A DNA stretch of 15,010 bases from Dehalococcoidia bacterium (GTDB taxonomy: Bacteria; Chloroflexota; Dehalococcoidia; UBA3495; JAAXIE01), in assembly GCA_012270525.1 (NCBI GenBank), contig JAAXIE010000286.1, forward strand, positions 1 through 15,010. The letters run 5' to 3'. The translations under genes were made by a program, and so were the position numbers. Below are positions 12,441-15,010 of this stretch, piece after piece. How positions within the stretch are numbered: the stretch's first letter is position 1; every line of letters begins with the position of its first letter. Under the pieces are notes generated by a model. It made no database searches. It saw nothing but the letters and a program-made list of their open reading frames with translations, and was not told where the DNA came from.

Positions 12441-14672
12441 CTAGCGGGAACTGACCATCAACTCCACCACGATCTCATCATCGTAGCGATAGATGAGGTT
12501 ATCGACGCGGTCGCCGACGCGCAGGTCGGCGAAGCTGACCGTCGTATCCCCGTCCAGGATGACAACCCTGGGCTTGTTGGGCACCAGCAGGACGAGTTCG
12601 TAATCTACGCCGTCGGGCCTCACGGTGAGGATGAAATCGTTGAGGTCGACGTCGGTGATGCTTCCAGACACGCGGGCTACCTTGGCGGGCTCGATTATCA
12701 GCCTGGAGGCCTCGGAGTTGAGCGGGTTGTAGAGAGACCCGTATGCGAGCCGTTCCGTTGGCTGGACCGAATCGAGGCTGGAGGGTTCGCCGTTCCGCTC
12801 TATCTGGGTGGTATTGTCCAGCTTGATCGTGATGAGTTGGCCATTCCTGGGGAGCACGGTCACACGGCTTGCATTGACGTCCACGCCGAGGACCGGGCCC
12901 CGGATGCTGGCCACGGGGCTGATGAGGTCCAGATTGCGGACGGCCAGGAAGGTGACATCGGAGGGAACGTAGCGGGATGTTGGTCGGACCACGTCTCCTA
13001 TGGAGATGTCGCTGGGGTTGATGGAAAGGCTGTCCCTCGTGACCTCGCTATTGGCGACCCAGGTCACGGTGAGAACCGTGCCGCCGGGAACGGCGATGTC
13101 GATCTGGCGCGATTCCTTTATGTCCAGGTCGAGGATGACCCCTGCTATGGGCGTCTCACCGGCTCCGGGCCGGCTGCTCTGGATGTAGAGCAGGTCGAAG
13201 GTATGAGTATCGTAGCGGACGGCGACCCGCTGCCTCTGGAATGAAGCCAGCCCGGTAACGTAACCCGCGGTTGGCACCACGGTGAGGGGCAGCCTTCTGC
13301 CGTCGTCCAATTGAACGATGATGTAGCCTGGCTCGGACAGCTCGTTGACCTCGATAACCGTTCCCTCGGCTTCGCCCTCGTTCGCCGTGTCGGCCAGCAT
13401 ATCGATGATGTGTTGGGGAAGGCCGGTGTCGCGTACGAGATCGATACGGTGGGCGCGGAGGGAGTCGGGGTTGGGGTCAAAGGTAACGGTGACACGGCGC
13501 CCGAACAACTCCTGGTTGAGGTCGATGTCCATGGGCCCGTCACGAAGCACGGTCTCTGGGACGAGCTTCAGGTCGATAGCGTCGCCGTTGACGTCGGTGA
13601 TTCCAAGCCAGCCACCGGATGTGTCCACCAGGTCGACCACCCCTGTGGCCGTCACAACGGGCCCATACAGATCGAAAGCACGCAACAGCGTCTGCAGCTC
13701 GCCGGTGTACGATTGCACCGCCTGCCGGACGGCGGGGTAGCGGTCGACCGCCTGCCTGAGGGCGGCGTTGACGCGGCCCACGGCATCCACCAAGCGCAGG
13801 CGGAGGTTGGTGGCGTTCTCGGCGTCGCCAACGGCTTCGGCGGCTACCAGGGCTGCGGTCAGCCTATCGAGGGCATCGTCCACGCGGTCGATGTCAACCG
13901 CGGTATAGGTCCCCTGCTTGGGGTCGTGGCGGACGGCGACGGTTATCGGTTCCCCGGGGCTGATGCCCGATGCGCCTCCCAAGGTGAGAGCGAGGGTCAG
14001 CAGGTGACCGTCGGCATCCAGTACGCTCAGTTCCGAGGCCGTCAGTTGCACCACCACCCCGGTGACGTGAAAGTGCAGGACTGTCCCATCGGGCTTGGAC
14101 ATGATCTGCTGAGTGAGCAGCCAGTCGTTCACCACGACCTGGGGTCTGATGGTATCGAGGATGTTGGCGGTGAGTCCAGGGACCTGGCCCAAAGCATCTA
14201 CGCTTCGGAAGGCCCCGTTGGAGGCGCGATAATTCAGGATGGCCTGCGACCGGGCTGGCCCGATCTGGGGCAGCCCCTGCAACTCGGCGTCGCTGGCGGT
14301 GTTGACGTTGGTGACACCCACCCGCTCCAAGGCGAGGGCGGCTATGGTGCTTCCAAACCGCAGGTCTTTCCCGAGACTTCTTTCCTGGCTGGGAACCTCC
14401 ACGATGGTCAGTTCGTCCCTGATTTCCAACTGCAACCGGCCACGGGACTGTTCCTGCACGGTGATGACGGTCAGGCCGTTGCCGTGGTCTTCCACGTTGT
14501 CGATACGGCCCAGAATGGAGCGTGGCTCCAGGGTTTGGGCCACGGCTGGGGAGGTTGGGCTGGCCAGGACGAGGAAGGCTAACGTTGCCAACAGCAGCAG
14601 CCCGACCAATGTGATGACGGTCTGCGGGGTGTGGCGTGGCGTGGTCTTGGCGAAGAAGGTGGTGAAGTTCAT
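12441..14672 (-). CDS. Exported helix-hairpin-helix protein with repeated beta modules
   Basis: This is a 743-residue protein not identified as a named family. A signal sequence is clear: basic residues, hydrophobic stretch at about 19-37, and a likely cleavage after AVA at 43-45. Residues 120-180 are a ComEA-type HhH: NVNTASDAELQGLPQIGPAR, then ILNYRASNGAFRSVDALGQVPGL. Residues 264-332 are helical and Ala/Arg/Leu-rich. The remainder is built of beta modules that begin with G-hydrophobic-hydrophobic then VD or similar, near residues 54, 205, 344, 437, 511, 592 and 669. They resemble DUF5666/OB-like repeats. HhH domains usually bind DNA, and ComEA is the exported DNA-uptake receptor, so extracellular DNA binding is possible but unproven. 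No C-terminal anchor is seen. Its ATG overlaps the stop of the upstream exported protein in ATGA, so the two are probably made together. Confidence 0.85.
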   Translation of the reverse strand: MNFTTFFAKTTPRHTPQTVITLVGLLLLATLAFLVLASPTSPAVAQTLEPRSILGRIDNVEDHGNGLTVITVQEQSRGRLQLEIRDELTIVEVPSQERSLGKDLRFGSTIAALALERVGVTNVNTASDAELQGLPQIGPARSQAILNYRASNGAFRSVDALGQVPGLTANILDTIRPQVVVNDWLLTQQIMSKPDGTVLHFHVTGVVVQLTASELSVLDADGHLLTLALTLGGASGISPGEPITVAVRHDPKQGTYTAVDIDRVDDALDRLTAALVAAEAVGDAENATNLRLRLVDAVGRVNAALRQAVDRYPAVRQAVQSYTGELQTLLRAFDLYGPVVTATGVVDLVDTSGGWLGITDVNGDAIDLKLVPETVLRDGPMDIDLNQELFGRRVTVTFDPNPDSLRAHRIDLVRDTGLPQHIIDMLADTANEGEAEGTVIEVNELSEPGYIIVQLDDGRRLPLTVVPTAGYVTGLASFQRQRVAVRYDTHTFDLLYIQSSRPGAGETPIAGVILDLDIKESRQIDIAVPGGTVLTVTWVANSEVTRDSLSINPSDISIGDVVRPTSRYVPSDVTFLAVRNLDLISPVASIRGPVLGVDVNASRVTVLPRNGQLITIKLDNTTQIERNGEPSSLDSVQPTERLAYGSLYNPLNSEASRLIIEPAKVARVSGSITDVDLNDFILTVRPDGVDYELVLLVPNKPRVVILDGDTTVSFADLRVGDRVDNLIYRYDDEIVVELMVSSR

Positions 14673-15010
14673 GGCGTGTATACCACCAGGAAGATTGCTT
14701 CCCTGCTATCACCAGCGAGACCGCTTGCTATGACCTCCACCAGGTTGGGTCCCTCAACCAGACTCAGGTCGATGGTGAACTCTCCCTCGTCTCCGCGGTC
14801 GGCCATCCGCCCGTTGACGCTGACCGAGGCACCGGGGGATGCCCGTCCCGATACGGGTAGCAGGTTGTAGTTGACCACGGTATCCGCCATGGGCGAGTCG
14901 ACCTGCAGCATCAGCTCTTCGGTGTGCCTCTTCAGGGTTGATTCCGGCGTGGGTTGTGGCGTGGGCACCACAGGTGGTGTGGTTGCCGCTGGTGTTGGCG
15001 TAGGCGGTGG
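14669..15010 (-). CDS. Partial exported protein: Pro/Thr linker and Ig-like domain
   Basis: The reading frame is open to the right window edge, so the N-terminus is missing; 113 residues are visible. The first 30 or so are Pro/Thr-rich (PPPTPTP and similar), like linkers after a lipoprotein or membrane anchor. The rest, from VDSPMADTVVNYNLLPVSG, fits a bacterial Ig-like fold of the Glucodextranase-B-type kind. It has GRASPGASVSVNG, FTIDLSLVEGPNLVEVIAS and a final strand FLVVYTP. It ends at the TGA at 14669-14671, sharing ATGA with the HhH protein gene. It is likely displayed on the outer face of the membrane (inference). A FecR-like or other domain could precede the linker outside the window. 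A GTG at 14971 is in frame but I do not take it as the start, because the linker continues through it. Confidence 0.7.
   Translation of the reverse strand, partial: PPPTPTPAATTPPVVPTPQPTPESTLKRHTEELMLQVDSPMADTVVNYNLLPVSGRASPGASVSVNGRMADRGDEGEFTIDLSLVEGPNLVEVIASGLAGDSREAIFLVVYTP

Noticed and set aside
13311..14582. 423-residue plus-strand frame opposite the HhH protein gene
   Set aside because: Gly/Val/Asp/His-rich shadow with no motif. The minus-strand frame has a signal peptide, an HhH and coupling to the upstream gene.

Overview
The window looks like a stretch of a high-GC bacterial chromosome, most probably from Chloroflexota (Dehalococcoidia/SAR202-like). This is inferred from the gene mix: a coenzyme F420 operon with separate cofG and cofH genes, a family-5 solute-binding lipoprotein with a long Pro/Thr linker, a DUF951 protein, a type-2 PyrF and an InhA-like FabI. 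No rRNA, tRNA or conserved marker settles the taxonomy. I see no transposase, integrase, phage gene or CRISPR array.

Layout. Bases 1-743 hold no convincing gene. They contain an AT-richer stretch with an imperfect direct repeat, a G-quadruplex-type G-run and a strong nested hairpin. Then come a FIST-domain sensor gene and a TatD-family nuclease gene, both on the minus strand. The TatD gene is divergent from a plus-strand gene for a peptide/nickel-type solute-binding lipoprotein, and the two candidate promoters share one -10 region. Converging on the lipoprotein gene is a minus-strand pair, pyrF and a DUF951 gene that overlap by 10 bases. A candidate -10 box almost touches the pyrF start codon, which suggests a leaderless mRNA.

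The core is a plus-strand cluster starting at 5866: cofG, cofH, cofD, cofC and an LLM-class (F420/flavin-dependent) oxidoreductase. Junctions are overlapping or at most 25 bases. CofG and CofH together make the deazaflavin F0, CofC activates the phospho-acid, and CofD transfers it to F0. The oxidoreductase is a likely user of the finished cofactor. The glutamate ligase (CofE/FbiB) that completes F420 is not in the window. After a 74-base gap come a stand-alone kinase that resembles the 5'-kinase half of T4 polynucleotide kinase, and fabI, an enoyl-ACP reductase with its own extended -10 promoter.

The right end is a minus-strand pair of exported proteins joined by an ATGA overlap. The upstream one is cut by the window edge and has a Pro/Thr linker followed by an Ig-like domain. 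The downstream one is a 743-residue protein with a ComEA-type helix-hairpin-helix set among repeated beta modules. This pair is the least explained part of the window. The F420 cluster is the best understood.
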